Of a DNA stretch of 64,000 bases, positions 33,278 through 41,243 are shown piece after piece (positions within the stretch are counted from its first letter, which is position 1; every line of letters begins with the position of its first letter). The position numbers were made by a program, and so were the translations under genes. Under the pieces are notes generated by a model. It saw only the letters and a program-made list of their open reading frames with translations. It was not told the DNA's origin and searched no databases. Source of the stretch: an uncultured Piscinibacter sp. (GTDB lineage Bacteria; Pseudomonadota; Gammaproteobacteria; Burkholderiales; Burkholderiaceae_C); NCBI RefSeq assembly GCF_937952055.1, contig NZ_CALFYO010000019.1, positions 628,310 to 692,309 of the forward strand. The letters are read 5' to 3'.

Positions 33278-33292
33278 TGGCACGCTTGTTGC
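33278..33292 (+). promoter_or_regulatory. Sigma-54 (-24/-12) promoter of the PQQ alcohol dehydrogenase
   Basis: TGGCACGCTTGTTGC is a full match to the RpoN consensus TGGCACG-N4-TTGC, with GG (33279-33280) and GC (33291-33292) exactly 10 bp apart. Expected transcription start near 33303, about 57 nt before the ATG at 33360. A sigma-54 activator gene of the AcoR type is at 47108-49201. Confidence 0.85.
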
Positions 33293-33359
33293 CCTTCGGG
33301 GTTTGGAGAAGCAGCCGGCGAGGCTGTCCCCAACCCTCTCAAACCCTCGAGGAGACACG

Positions 33360-35099
33360 ATGCGAATCAAGCAGCTCACCACCTGGGTCGCGCTGGCGCT
33401 GGGCACGATGAGTGCCCAGTCGGCGGTGACCGACAAGATGATCGAAGACGATGCGAAGACGCCGGGCGACATCGTCTCCTGGGGCATTGGCCAGCAGGGC
33501 CAGCGCTATTCGCCGCTCAAGCAGATCAACCCGCAGACGATCGGCAAGCTGGTGCCGGCGTGGTCGTTCTCGTTCGGCGGCGAGAAGCAGCGCGGCCAGG
33601 AGTCGCAGCCGCTGATCCACAACGGCGTGATGTTCGTCACCGCGTCGTACTCGCGCATCTTCGCGCTCGACGCGAAGACCGGCGCCAAGCTGTGGAAGTA
33701 CGAGCACCGTCTGCCCGAGGGCATCATGCCCTGCTGCGACGTGATCAACCGTGGCGCGGCGCTGTACGACAACCTGGTCATCTTCGCCACGCTCGACGCG
33801 CAGCTCGTCGCGCTCGACCAGAAGACCGGCGACGTGGTGTGGAAGGAGAAGATCGACGACTACGCCGCCGGTTACTCGGCCTCGGCCGCACCGCTGATCG
33901 CCGGTGGCCTGTTGCTGACCGGCGTGTCCGGCGGCGAATTCGGCGTGGTCGGCCGCGTCGAGGCGCGCAACCCGAAGACCGGCGCGCTGGTCTGGGTGCG
34001 CCCGGTGGTCGAAGGCCACATGGGCTACACCTACGACAAGGACGGCAACAAGAAGGAGAACGGGATCTCCGGCACGACCGGCAAGAGCTGGCCGGGCGAC
34101 CTGTGGAAGACCGGTGGCGCCGCCACCTGGCTGGGCGGCACCTACAACGCGAAGACGGGGCTGGCCTATTTCGGCACCGGCAACCCGGCGCCGTGGAACA
34201 GCCACCTGCGCAAGGGCGACAACCTCTACAGCTGCTCCACCGTCGCCATCGACGTGAAGACCGGTCAGATCGTCTGGCACTACCAGAACACGCCCAACGA
34301 CGGCTGGGACTTCGACGGCGTCAACGAGTTCGTCACCTACGACGACGGCGCGCAGGTGCTCGGCGGCAAGGCCGACCGCAACGGCTTCTTCTACGTCAAC
34401 GACGCCAAGACCGGCAAGCTGGTCAATGCCTTCCCGTTCGTCAAGAAGGTGACCTGGGCCACCGGCATCGACCTGAAGACCGGCCGGCCGAACTACGTGC
34501 CGGAGAACCGCCCGGGCGACCCGACCGCGGGCGCCGATGGCAAGAAGGGCAACGTCGTCTACTCGGCGCCCTCGTTCCTCGGCGGCAAGAACCAGATGCC
34601 GATGGCCTACTCGCCCGACACCAAGCTGTTCTACGTGCCGGCCAACGAGTGGGGCATGGAGATCTGGAACGAGCCCATCACCTACAAGAAGGGCGCGGCC
34701 TACCTGGGTGCCGGCTTCACGATCAAGACCCACAGCGACGGCCCGATTGGTGCGCTGCGTGCGATCGACCCGAAGAGCGGCAAGATCGTCTGGGAAGCTC
34801 CGAACAACGCGCCGCTGTGGGGCGGCGTGCTGACCACCGGCGGCAACCTGGTATGGTGGGGCACGCCCGAGGGCTACCTGCAGGCCGCCGACGCCAAGAC
34901 CGGCAAGATCGTCTGGAAGTTCCAGACCGGCTCCGGTGTCGTGGCGCCTCCGATCACCTGGGAGGACAAGGGCGAACAGTACGTCGCCGTGGTCTCCGGC
35001 TGGGGCGGCGCCGTGCCGCTGTGGGGTGGCGATGTCGCCAAGAAGGTCAACTACCTCGAGCAGGGGGGCTCGGTGTGGGTGTTCAAGCTGATGAAGTGA
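33360..35099 (+). CDS. PQQ-dependent alcohol dehydrogenase, lanthanide-type (PedH/ExaF-like)
   Basis: 579-residue periplasmic quinoprotein, signal peptide about 1-22 (LGTMSAQSA-V), eight-bladed propeller with repeated tryptophan-docking motifs such as AKTGKIVWKFQTGSG. Vicinal disulfide Cys125-Cys126 (MPCCDV) stacks on PQQ. The catalytic Asp317 is followed two residues on by Asp319 (NDGWDFDGVNE); this Asp-x-Asp marks lanthanide-dependent enzymes, while calcium enzymes have Ala, Ser or Thr. ExaA-like rather than MxaF-like in length. Oxidises primary alcohols and passes electrons to cytochrome c. Driven by a sigma-54 promoter. Confidence 0.9.
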   Translation: MRIKQLTTWVALALGTMSAQSAVTDKMIEDDAKTPGDIVSWGIGQQGQRYSPLKQINPQTIGKLVPAWSFSFGGEKQRGQESQPLIHNGVMFVTASYSRIFALDAKTGAKLWKYEHRLPEGIMPCCDVINRGAALYDNLVIFATLDAQLVALDQKTGDVVWKEKIDDYAAGYSASAAPLIAGGLLLTGVSGGEFGVVGRVEARNPKTGALVWVRPVVEGHMGYTYDKDGNKKENGISGTTGKSWPGDLWKTGGAATWLGGTYNAKTGLAYFGTGNPAPWNSHLRKGDNLYSCSTVAIDVKTGQIVWHYQNTPNDGWDFDGVNEFVTYDDGAQVLGGKADRNGFFYVNDAKTGKLVNAFPFVKKVTWATGIDLKTGRPNYVPENRPGDPTAGADGKKGNVVYSAPSFLGGKNQMPMAYSPDTKLFYVPANEWGMEIWNEPITYKKGAAYLGAGFTIKTHSDGPIGALRAIDPKSGKIVWEAPNNAPLWGGVLTTGGNLVWWGTPEGYLQAADAKTGKIVWKFQTGSGVVAPPITWEDKGEQYVAVVSGWGGAVPLWGGDVAKKVNYLEQGGSVWVFKLMK

Positions 35100-35113
35100 A
35101 GCCCTGAACGGAG

Positions 35114-35241
35114 CGCGCCGCCGATCGGGAACGGTTCCCGAGACAGGCGGCGCGGACGGCGCCACACTGACGCCGTCCACGATTCGCATCCGTCGACCCT
35201 TTCGCCACGCACCGCGAACCGCGGGCGTGGCGTTTCTCTTT
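35114..35241 (+). terminator. Three consecutive hairpins ending in a T-rich tract: terminator of the PQQ dehydrogenase
   Basis: Hairpin 1: CGCGCCGCC/GGCGGCGCG (35114-35154) with an inner CGGGAAC/GTTCCCG. Hairpin 2: GGACGGCG/CGCCGTCC (35154-35178). Hairpin 3: CGCCACGC/GCGTGGCG (35203-35232) followed by TTTCTCTTT, a rho-independent terminator. Hairpins 1 and 2 share a base and could also protect the 3' end of the abundant dehydrogenase mRNA. Confidence 0.75.
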
Positions 35242-35258
35242 CATGGCACGATGAAGAC

Positions 35259-35948
35259 ATGACCCGTCTCCTGCTCGCGCTCGGCCTGGTCCTGGCCGCC
35301 ATCTCCGCCCATGCCGCGGACAGGCCCTATGTCTTTGCCAACAGCGGTGCTGCCGAGGAAGACGAGGAACAGGTCTGGTCGGTGGAGAACTGGTACCGGC
35401 AGGCGGGGCGGCAGAAGAGCCTGACCGTCGCGCCCGAATACGCCTTCGACCCCGACAAATCCCTGCAGGCCGAGTTCCGCCGGGTGACCGACCGCGATCA
35501 CGGCAACGGTCACGAGCTGGAGATCGAGTTCAAGCACCTGTTCAACCGCATCGCGCGCGACGGCTGGGGCTGGGGCACGGTGGCCGCGCTCGACATGGAG
35601 CGGCCCCGGGGCGGGCCGTGGGAGCGTGCCGCGGTCTCGCTCAGCCTGCCGCTGAGCGTGCAGTTCGGCGAGGACGAGGGTCTGCTGCATCTCAACGTCG
35701 GCGTGGCCAAGCCGCACGAGGCGCGGCGCGTCTTCACCGGCGTGATCGCGGCCGAGCGCGAGGTGTGGCGCCGCACCTCGCTGTTCGTCGAGATGGCCCG
35801 CGATCGCGAGGGCCGGCTGCTGCACGGCGGCGTGCGCCACTGGATCAAACGCGAGCGGCTCGCGCTGGACCTGGCCTGGCAGCGCGTGCGCAGCGACGAC
35901 GTGCGCGGCAGCGGCGTGGTGCTGGGCCTGGCCTGGTACGACCTCTGA
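35259..35948 (+). CDS. Exported protein, unknown function
   Basis: 229 residues, signal peptide MTRLLLALGLVLAAISAHAA-D. The mature protein is rich in aromatic and charged beta-strand-like stretches (YRQAGRQKSLTVAPEYAFDP, ELEIEFKHLFNRI, RLALDLAWQRV) and ends in an aromatic-hydrophobic strand (GVVLGLAWYDL), so it may be a small outer-membrane barrel. Acidic DEDEEQ-like cluster near residue 35. It sits between the dehydrogenase terminator and a histidine kinase gene 7 bp downstream, so it is probably co-transcribed with the kinase. Confidence 0.7.
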   Translation: MTRLLLALGLVLAAISAHAADRPYVFANSGAAEEDEEQVWSVENWYRQAGRQKSLTVAPEYAFDPDKSLQAEFRRVTDRDHGNGHELEIEFKHLFNRIARDGWGWGTVAALDMERPRGGPWERAAVSLSLPLSVQFGEDEGLLHLNVGVAKPHEARRVFTGVIAAEREVWRRTSLFVEMARDREGRLLHGGVRHWIKRERLALDLAWQRVRSDDVRGSGVVLGLAWYDL

Positions 35949-35955
35949 CGCCGCA

Positions 35956-37428
35956 GTGAGCGACGTCCGCGTGCCACTGGACCTGCCGCGCCGCGTGATG
36001 CGGCGAGCAATGGCCGTCGCCGCGCTGACCCTGCTGGCGGCCATCGGCCTGGGCCTGGCGCGCACCGATGCCGACATCGATGGCGAAGTGCGTGCGGCGC
36101 TGTCGCTGGCGGCAGTGATGTCGCGGCTCGCGCAGGCCGGCGAGCTCGGCGATGCCGAGCTGATTGCGGTGCTGCGCGCGCGCGAGAACGAGGCGCCGCT
36201 GCGCCACCTCTCGCTCGCGCTGCGTGACGGTGCGGGACGGCTGCTCGTCGGCCGGTTGCAGGAGCCGTCGACGTCGCGCCTGGTCGAGGCGATGACCGAC
36301 CTGCACCGCCGCTGGCGGCCCGGCGCGGAGATCGCGCCGGTGACCTGGGTGCTGCAGCGCCCCGGCAAGCCGCCCTGGACGCTGACGCTGGCGGCGCAGC
36401 GCGACAGCGAGCGCCGCGAGGCGGTGGTGTACCTCGCCAGCCTGCTGGGCGTGCTGGCCGCCGGCATGGTGGTGATGCTGCTGGTGATGCGCTGGAACGT
36501 GCGGTCCGCGTTCCGACCGCTGCACGGACTGCTCGCCGCCATCGGCCGCGTGCAGGCGGGGGACACGGCCGCGGCGCGCGCCATGCCCACGATGCCGATC
36601 CGCGAACTGGAGCAGATCGCCGCCGCCTTGCGCTCGCTGGGCGCGGCGCTCGACGCAGCGCAGGCGGAGCGCCGCCTGCTCGGCCACAAGGTGCAGTCGC
36701 TGCAGGAGGAGGAGCGCATGCGCCTGTCGCGCGAACTGCACGACGAGTTCGGCCAGCGCCTCACGGCCATCCGCGTCGATGCCGCCTGGCTGGCGCAGCG
36801 CCTGAAGGACCTGCCCGACGTGCAGCCGGTGGTGCAGGGCATGGCCGAACAATGTGCGGCCATCCAGAGCGACGTGCGCGGCCTGCTCGCCCGGCTGCAG
36901 CCGCTGGGCGGCGCGGCCGAGGCCGGGACGGACATCGACATCGCCATGCTGACCGAACTGCTCCAGGGGCTCGTGGACGGCTGGCGCAGGAGCGCCAGCG
37001 GCGCCTTGCGCCTGCGCCTGGAGATCGAGGCGGCGCCCGGGCGCTTGCTGCCGCGCGACCTCGCGCTGGCGCTGTATCGCATCAGCCAGGAGGCGCTGAC
37101 CAACGTGGCGCGACACGCGCAGGCCAGCGAGGCGGTGGTGAGCCTGCGCTGGCCGCCGCAGTCCGAGACGATCGAGTGGACAGTCGCGGACGACGGCGTC
37201 GGACTCGCCGAACGCGACGCCGCACTGCGCCGCGGCAATGGACTGGCCGGCATCCAGGAGCGCGTGTGGGCCTTCGGCGGTGAGCTGACACTGAAGGCCG
37301 CACGGGCCGGCCACGGTCGTCCGGGTCTGGTGCTCGCCGCGACGCTGCGTGCCGCGGGCGAGGGTGATCGGCTCAGTCGTCCGGCCGCTGCGGACGCGGC
37401 TGGTACTTCGCCAGCCAGTCCGGCGTGA
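35956..37428 (+). CDS. Membrane sensor histidine kinase (HisKA_3/NarL-type partner)
   Basis: 490 residues from a GTG start. Two membrane segments (about 17-35 and 158-178) flank a ~120-residue periplasmic sensor, then HAMP-like linker, dimerisation/phosphoacceptor EERMRLSRELHDEFGQRL with His262, and HATPase_c with ISQEALTNVARHAQ and VADDGVGLAERDAALRRGNG. HisKA_3 kinases pair with LuxR-type response regulators, but none is encoded in this window. Location suggests it senses alcohol, PQQ or metal status for the quinoprotein system. Its 3' end overlaps the next gene antisense by 56 bp. Confidence 0.9.
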   Translation: MSDVRVPLDLPRRVMRRAMAVAALTLLAAIGLGLARTDADIDGEVRAALSLAAVMSRLAQAGELGDAELIAVLRARENEAPLRHLSLALRDGAGRLLVGRLQEPSTSRLVEAMTDLHRRWRPGAEIAPVTWVLQRPGKPPWTLTLAAQRDSERREAVVYLASLLGVLAAGMVVMLLVMRWNVRSAFRPLHGLLAAIGRVQAGDTAAARAMPTMPIRELEQIAAALRSLGAALDAAQAERRLLGHKVQSLQEEERMRLSRELHDEFGQRLTAIRVDAAWLAQRLKDLPDVQPVVQGMAEQCAAIQSDVRGLLARLQPLGGAAEAGTDIDIAMLTELLQGLVDGWRRSASGALRLRLEIEAAPGRLLPRDLALALYRISQEALTNVARHAQASEAVVSLRWPPQSETIEWTVADDGVGLAERDAALRRGNGLAGIQERVWAFGGELTLKAARAGHGRPGLVLAATLRAAGEGDRLSRPAAADAAGTSPASPA

Positions 37429-37771
37429 AGTCGAAGCGGTCGGCCGCGAACACGGCCGAGAAGCAGGGACCCTGGCGCCCGTCCTGCCACAGCGTCACGT
37501 ACTGCCACTTGCCATCGCGCCGCATCAGCAGCACCTGCCAGGGCGTGAAGCCGCCGCGCTGGTAGAGCGGGTAGCGCGCCTGTGCGGCGGCTTCGAAGCG
37601 CTGGCGGTCGGCGGCGTCGAGCGTCGCGCGCGCCGTCGAGACCGGCACGCGCAGCGCGGGGCTGCCGTCGACGCAACTGCGCAGCGCCATCTCGACGGCA
37701 GGCCGGGCAAGGCACGGCGCCGTCGCGGCGAGGCTGGCCAGAAGCACCACGCAGGCTCGGCTCGTCTGCAT
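37373..37771 (-). CDS. Small exported protein, unknown function
   Basis: 132 residues, signal peptide about 1-22 (ACVVLLASLAATAPCLA-R). The mature part has RSCVDGSPALRVPVSTARAT, YPLYQRGGFTPWQVLLMRRD and WQYVTLWQDGRQGPCFSAVF, with two cysteines likely forming a disulfide. Looks like a periplasmic single-domain protein of a betaproteobacterial family I cannot name. Convergent with, and overlapping, the kinase gene. Confidence 0.7.
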   Translation of the reverse strand: MQTSRACVVLLASLAATAPCLARPAVEMALRSCVDGSPALRVPVSTARATLDAADRQRFEAAAQARYPLYQRGGFTPWQVLLMRRDGKWQYVTLWQDGRQGPCFSAVFAADRFDFTPDWLAKYQPRPQRPDD

Positions 37772-37803
37772 CGTTGCTCTCCCGTGCAGCAGGGAAGCCC
37801 AGC

Positions 37804-39213
37804 TTACGCCATCCATCGCGCCGCGGCAGCGGGAACCCCCTTGGACGCGGCCCTCAGTCTTGCCAGCACGGCGGCCTTGGGCGCATCGGCGGGGTCGACC
37901 GTGTCGATCAGCTTGCCGAAGCCGTCCAGCCGGCTCGCGCGGATCCAGGCGCGCAGCGCGCTGTCGTGGTTCCAGCGGCCCTGGTTCATGAAGTTGACGA
38001 CCGTGGCGCGCGGCACGTCGCGCACGCCGTCGGGCAACGGCACCGGCGTGCTCAACGCGTTGCGCGCGGTGTCGTCGGCGCCGTGGGCCTCGAGCCAGGC
38101 CACCAGCGCCGCGCTGAAGGCCGGCTGCGGCACGCGCACCAACTGCAGCACGATGCGGTCGGGCTGGAAGATCGGCACGGCGGGCCGGCGCTCCACCGCG
38201 CGCGCGGTGCAGTCGATGAAGAGGCTGTCGGCGGGCAGCGCCACGCGTCGATCGGCGAAGACCAGCGCCTGCGGCTCGAGGGCCTGCACATGGCCGTGGC
38301 GCAGCACCTGCGTGATGCGCCGCAGCAGCAGCAGCTCGCCTTCGGAAATGGTGGCGTAGTGGAACATCGTCGGCCGCACTGCAGGGTCCAGCCGCAGCAT
38401 CTGGCCGCCGGCCTCCAGCCGCTCGAACCATTCGTCGGCATCGCGCGCCTGCGCCAGTGCCTCCATCTGCAGCGCCTGTCCGCCGATGGCCTCGTCGAAG
38501 CAGCTCAGCAGCGGCTGCACGCTGCGGCGGTTGATCATCCAGGAGTCCCGCGGCCTCACCCAGTGGATCTGCTGCGGCGCCGCGCCGCACTGCAGCAGGT
38601 AGACGCCGACGTCCATCGCCGTCTTGCCCGCCCCGAGGACGACGAAGTGCGCCGGCAGCCGTCCGGCCTGCTTCCACAGCTGCGGCAGGTCGTTGGGCGT
38701 GGCGAGCCGGGTGCCTTCGGCGACGCGGAACGGTGGCCGGTGCGTCGACGGCACGCTGGTGCCGTAGTAGGTGCCGTCGACCCAACGGCGGCGCAGCTGC
38801 ACCGTCGTCGTCTCGCCGGACAGCAGCGAGCGGAAGCTGTGCCGCCCGTCGCTGGCGGGCTGCCACTCGCACAGCGGGAAGTAGCGCACGCGGCCGCTGG
38901 CGAGCAGACGATTACGCATCACGTGCTGGAAGTACGCGCTGACCTCGGCGCCCGAGGCCAGCTCCAGGAAGCCATCATTGAGCCCTCCGCTGTCGACGCG
39001 GCCCGAGCCCAGCGGCACGTTGTTGACGCCGTAGAAGACCGAAGGCTGGTGCAACGCAACGAACGGGTAGGCGTCGTTCCAGTGGCCGCCGGGCAGGCCG
39101 TGGCGGTCGACGATGACGATCTCGGCGTCGGACTCTGCCAGCAGCGTGTCGGCGAAAGCCAGTCCCACGGCGCCGGCGCCGGCGATGAGGTAGTCGGTCT
39201 GCAGCTCGGCCAT
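37804..39213 (-). CDS. FAD/NAD(P)-dependent oxidoreductase (flavin monooxygenase-like)
   Basis: 469 residues. Two dinucleotide-binding motifs: FAD at DYLIAGAGAVGLAFADTLL (about 7-25) and NAD(P) at HFVVLGAGKTAMDVGVYLLQ (about 190). DRHGLPGGHWNDAYPFV is the usual region after the first motif. It resembles SidA/FMO-type monooxygenases or putative NAD(P)-binding oxidoreductases; the substrate is unknown. Monocistronic; 178 bp separate it from the LysR gene upstream. Confidence 0.85.
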   Translation of the reverse strand: MAELQTDYLIAGAGAVGLAFADTLLAESDAEIVIVDRHGLPGGHWNDAYPFVALHQPSVFYGVNNVPLGSGRVDSGGLNDGFLELASGAEVSAYFQHVMRNRLLASGRVRYFPLCEWQPASDGRHSFRSLLSGETTTVQLRRRWVDGTYYGTSVPSTHRPPFRVAEGTRLATPNDLPQLWKQAGRLPAHFVVLGAGKTAMDVGVYLLQCGAAPQQIHWVRPRDSWMINRRSVQPLLSCFDEAIGGQALQMEALAQARDADEWFERLEAGGQMLRLDPAVRPTMFHYATISEGELLLLRRITQVLRHGHVQALEPQALVFADRRVALPADSLFIDCTARAVERRPAVPIFQPDRIVLQLVRVPQPAFSAALVAWLEAHGADDTARNALSTPVPLPDGVRDVPRATVVNFMNQGRWNHDSALRAWIRASRLDGFGKLIDTVDPADAPKAAVLARLRAASKGVPAAAARWMA

Positions 39214-39391
39214 GCGGTGGTTTCCCCTGCGCCCGGGCGACGGACGCGCATGAGTCCTTGTCGGCGGCCGATCAGCATGCCTCGGCACCGCAGGCTTGCC
39301 AAGCGGAGAAAACGCGCATCGCGCCGCTGCGCCCCGCCGGTCCCGCAGTTCTCGTCGGGCCTGTGGTGGTCGTCGTCGAACGCCGCGACGC

Positions 39392-40309
39392 TCAGCCCGC
39401 TGCGGGTCGGGGCATGGCCCCGGCGGGCGAGCGGCCCGCGAGCAGCCGCTGCACCAGCGGGTGGGCGACCTTCTTCTCCGAGCCGATGGCCCAGAAGTGC
39501 TCCTCGACGCCTTCGCAGGGGCCGATGCGCCGCACGCCGTAGCGTTCGACGAGGTGCCCGTGCACCATCTCGGCGGCCGGGAAGACGCCCATGCCGCCGG
39601 CGCCGAATGTCTTCAGCAGCGCGCTGTCCTCGAACTCGCCGACGATCAGCGGCCGCACGCCGGCGCGCTCGAACCACTGATCGATGCGCTGGCGCACCGC
39701 CGCCTGCGCCGTGGGCAGCAGCACCGGTACGCGTTCGAGTGACTGCGGGAAGCCGCGCTTGGCCGCTGCAAGCAGCGAGGGCGGTGCATACCAGGCGAAC
39801 CCCGAGGCGCCGAGCGCGTGGCCGTAGAGCTTGATGTTCGCGTTCGGCGTGGCCGCACGGTCGGCCAGCACCACGTCGAGGCGGTGCAGCGCGAGGTCGG
39901 CCAGCAACTCGTCGAACTGCGCCTCGTGGCAGCGCAGGCGCAGGCGTGCCTCGCCCAGCACCGGCTGCATCAGCGCTCGCACCACCAGCTTGGGCAGTCC
40001 GGCGGAGATGCCGACCACCAGCCGCACACCGGGCGACGAGGCGGCATCGCGCACCGTGGCGGGCAACTGCTCGCCGAGCTGGAAGATGAGGTCCGCCTGG
40101 CGCATTGCCGCCAGCCCGGCATCGGTGAGTGCGAGGCCGCGGCCGGCGGGCTTGAGCAGCGCGTGGCCGAGCGAGCGCTCCAGCTCGCGCACCTGCGCGC
40201 TGACCGTCTGCACGGCCATGCCCAGCCGCGCGGCCGCGCGCGCCATGCCGCCTTCCTTGGCGACCACCCAGAAGTAGTACAGGTGTCGGTAGCTGAAGTT
40301 CAGGCTCAT
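39392..40309 (-). CDS. LysR-family regulator, NhaR-like
   Basis: 305 residues. N-terminal winged helix LYYFWVVAKEGGMARAAARL, VQTVSAQVRELERSLGHALL (about 8-60) in the NhaR style; C-terminal LysR effector domain (95-295) with GISAGLPKLVVRALMQPVL and FGAGGMGVFPAAEMVHG. NhaR regulates Na+/H+ antiporter genes in E. coli, but no nhaA is here. Divergent from the HPF-TerB pair, across a 101-bp spacer with a likely promoter, so these may be its targets. Confidence 0.88.
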   Translation of the reverse strand: MSLNFSYRHLYYFWVVAKEGGMARAAARLGMAVQTVSAQVRELERSLGHALLKPAGRGLALTDAGLAAMRQADLIFQLGEQLPATVRDAASSPGVRLVVGISAGLPKLVVRALMQPVLGEARLRLRCHEAQFDELLADLALHRLDVVLADRAATPNANIKLYGHALGASGFAWYAPPSLLAAAKRGFPQSLERVPVLLPTAQAAVRQRIDQWFERAGVRPLIVGEFEDSALLKTFGAGGMGVFPAAEMVHGHLVERYGVRRIGPCEGVEEHFWAIGSEKKVAHPLVQRLLAGRSPAGAMPRPAAG

Positions 40310-40349
40310 GCTCAGGTTTTATCTGAACGAAGATCAAGAATTGTCTGCT

Positions 40350-40377
40350 TTGACCGAAGACCCTGAGCGCCTATCTT
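40350..40377 (+). promoter_or_regulatory. Candidate sigma-70 promoter for the HPF-like/TerB-like genes
   Basis: TTGACC (40350-40355), 16-bp spacer, TATCTT (40372-40377), 34 bp before the HPF ATG at 40411, in an AT-richer spacer shared with the divergent LysR gene. A clear AAGGAGG ribosome-binding site (40397-40403) follows. Confidence 0.5.
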
Positions 40378-40410
40378 CCGTTCACGCTCAAACCCCAAGG
40401 AGGTCCTGCG

Positions 40411-40767
40411 ATGCAAGTGGTCTTCGAATCCCGCGATCCCGAAGCGGCGCGCCTGCGCGAGCTGGCGGTGCGCCGCGTGCGTTTCGCGATGCGCCGGCTG
40501 GCGTGGTGGGTGCCACGCGCCAAGCTGATGCTCTCGGACATCAACGGCCCGCGCGGCGGCGTCGACAAGCGCTGCCAGGTGGAACTGCGCACCGATGGCG
40601 AGCGCACCGTGGTGATCACCGCGGTGGCGCGCGACTGGCGCAGCGCCATCGACAGCGCCCTGACCCGCGCCGCGCGGGTGCTGGTGCGGCTGCTGAGCCG
40701 GTGCCGGACCTCCGGCCGGCGTGCGCTTACGCCGGCCCACCGGGCCATCCCTTCGAAGCAGTCGTGA
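40411..40767 (+). CDS. HPF/RaiA-type ribosome-associated protein
   Basis: 118 residues. Residues 1-95 follow the hibernation-promoting-factor fold (MQVVFESRDPEAARLRELAV, LMLSDINGPRGGVDKRCQVE, DWRSAIDSALTRAARVLVRL). Short-HPF length with a basic C-terminal tail, so it may bind the ribosome but would not use the long-HPF dimerisation domain. The TerB-like gene starts at its stop codon (TGATG), so the two are translationally coupled. Confidence 0.82.
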   Translation: MQVVFESRDPEAARLRELAVRRVRFAMRRLAWWVPRAKLMLSDINGPRGGVDKRCQVELRTDGERTVVITAVARDWRSAIDSALTRAARVLVRLLSRCRTSGRRALTPAHRAIPSKQS

Positions 40768-41186
40768 TGCGCAGCTACTCCCGCAACAGCCCGCAGGCCG
40801 CGGCGCGCATCGTGGCGCTCACCCTGCTGGCCGACGGCCACCTGGCGCCGTCCGAACTCGATGTGATGGAGCAGTGCAATGGCTACGAAGCGCTGGGCCT
40901 GAGTCGCGAGGACATGCACGCCGTGCTGCATGGCTTCTGCGAAGACCTGCTGCACAGCGTGCGCCTGACCTGGTCGGACGCCTGCCAGGTCGATTCGCGC
41001 ACCTTGTCGCTGCTGCTGTCCGACGTCGACGACCCGTCCTTGCGCCTGAAGGTGCTGCAACTGTGTCTGGACGTCGCGCAGGCTGACGAGCACATCGCCG
41101 ACGGGGAGTCGCTGGTGCTGCAGGCGCTGTTGGAGCACTGGGGCCTTCAGGGCGCGATGTTCCAGGACGAGCCCGCGCATGCCTGA
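40767..41186 (+). CDS. TerB-like (tellurite resistance TerB family) helical protein
   Basis: 139 residues, all-helical, with the acidic TerB-type pattern: RIVALTLLADGHLAPSELDV and LCLDVAQADEHIADGESLVL, two DGH/DEHIADGE metal-loop-like segments. TerB-like proteins are cytoplasmic; their function is unclear. One-base overlap with the HPF gene suggests a joint role, perhaps in stress. A tellurite role is not implied by this context. Confidence 0.75.
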   Translation: MRSYSRNSPQAAARIVALTLLADGHLAPSELDVMEQCNGYEALGLSREDMHAVLHGFCEDLLHSVRLTWSDACQVDSRTLSLLLSDVDDPSLRLKVLQLCLDVAQADEHIADGESLVLQALLEHWGLQGAMFQDEPAHA

Positions 41187-41243
41187 GCCCACCACGGCGG
41201 CAGCCGGTCCGGCTCGGCGCATGATCGAACGGCGGCGCCGCCC

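Noticed and set aside
33077..35107. Frame-shifted open frame of 676 codons over the PQQ dehydrogenase
   Set aside because: Arg/Asp/Gly low-complexity translation; the neighbouring frame gives a complete quinoprotein with catalytic residues.
39214..39391. Additional Arg/Pro-rich plus-strand frames between the flavoprotein and the NhaR-like gene
   Set aside because: No motif, no ribosome-binding site, composition typical of non-coding strands here.
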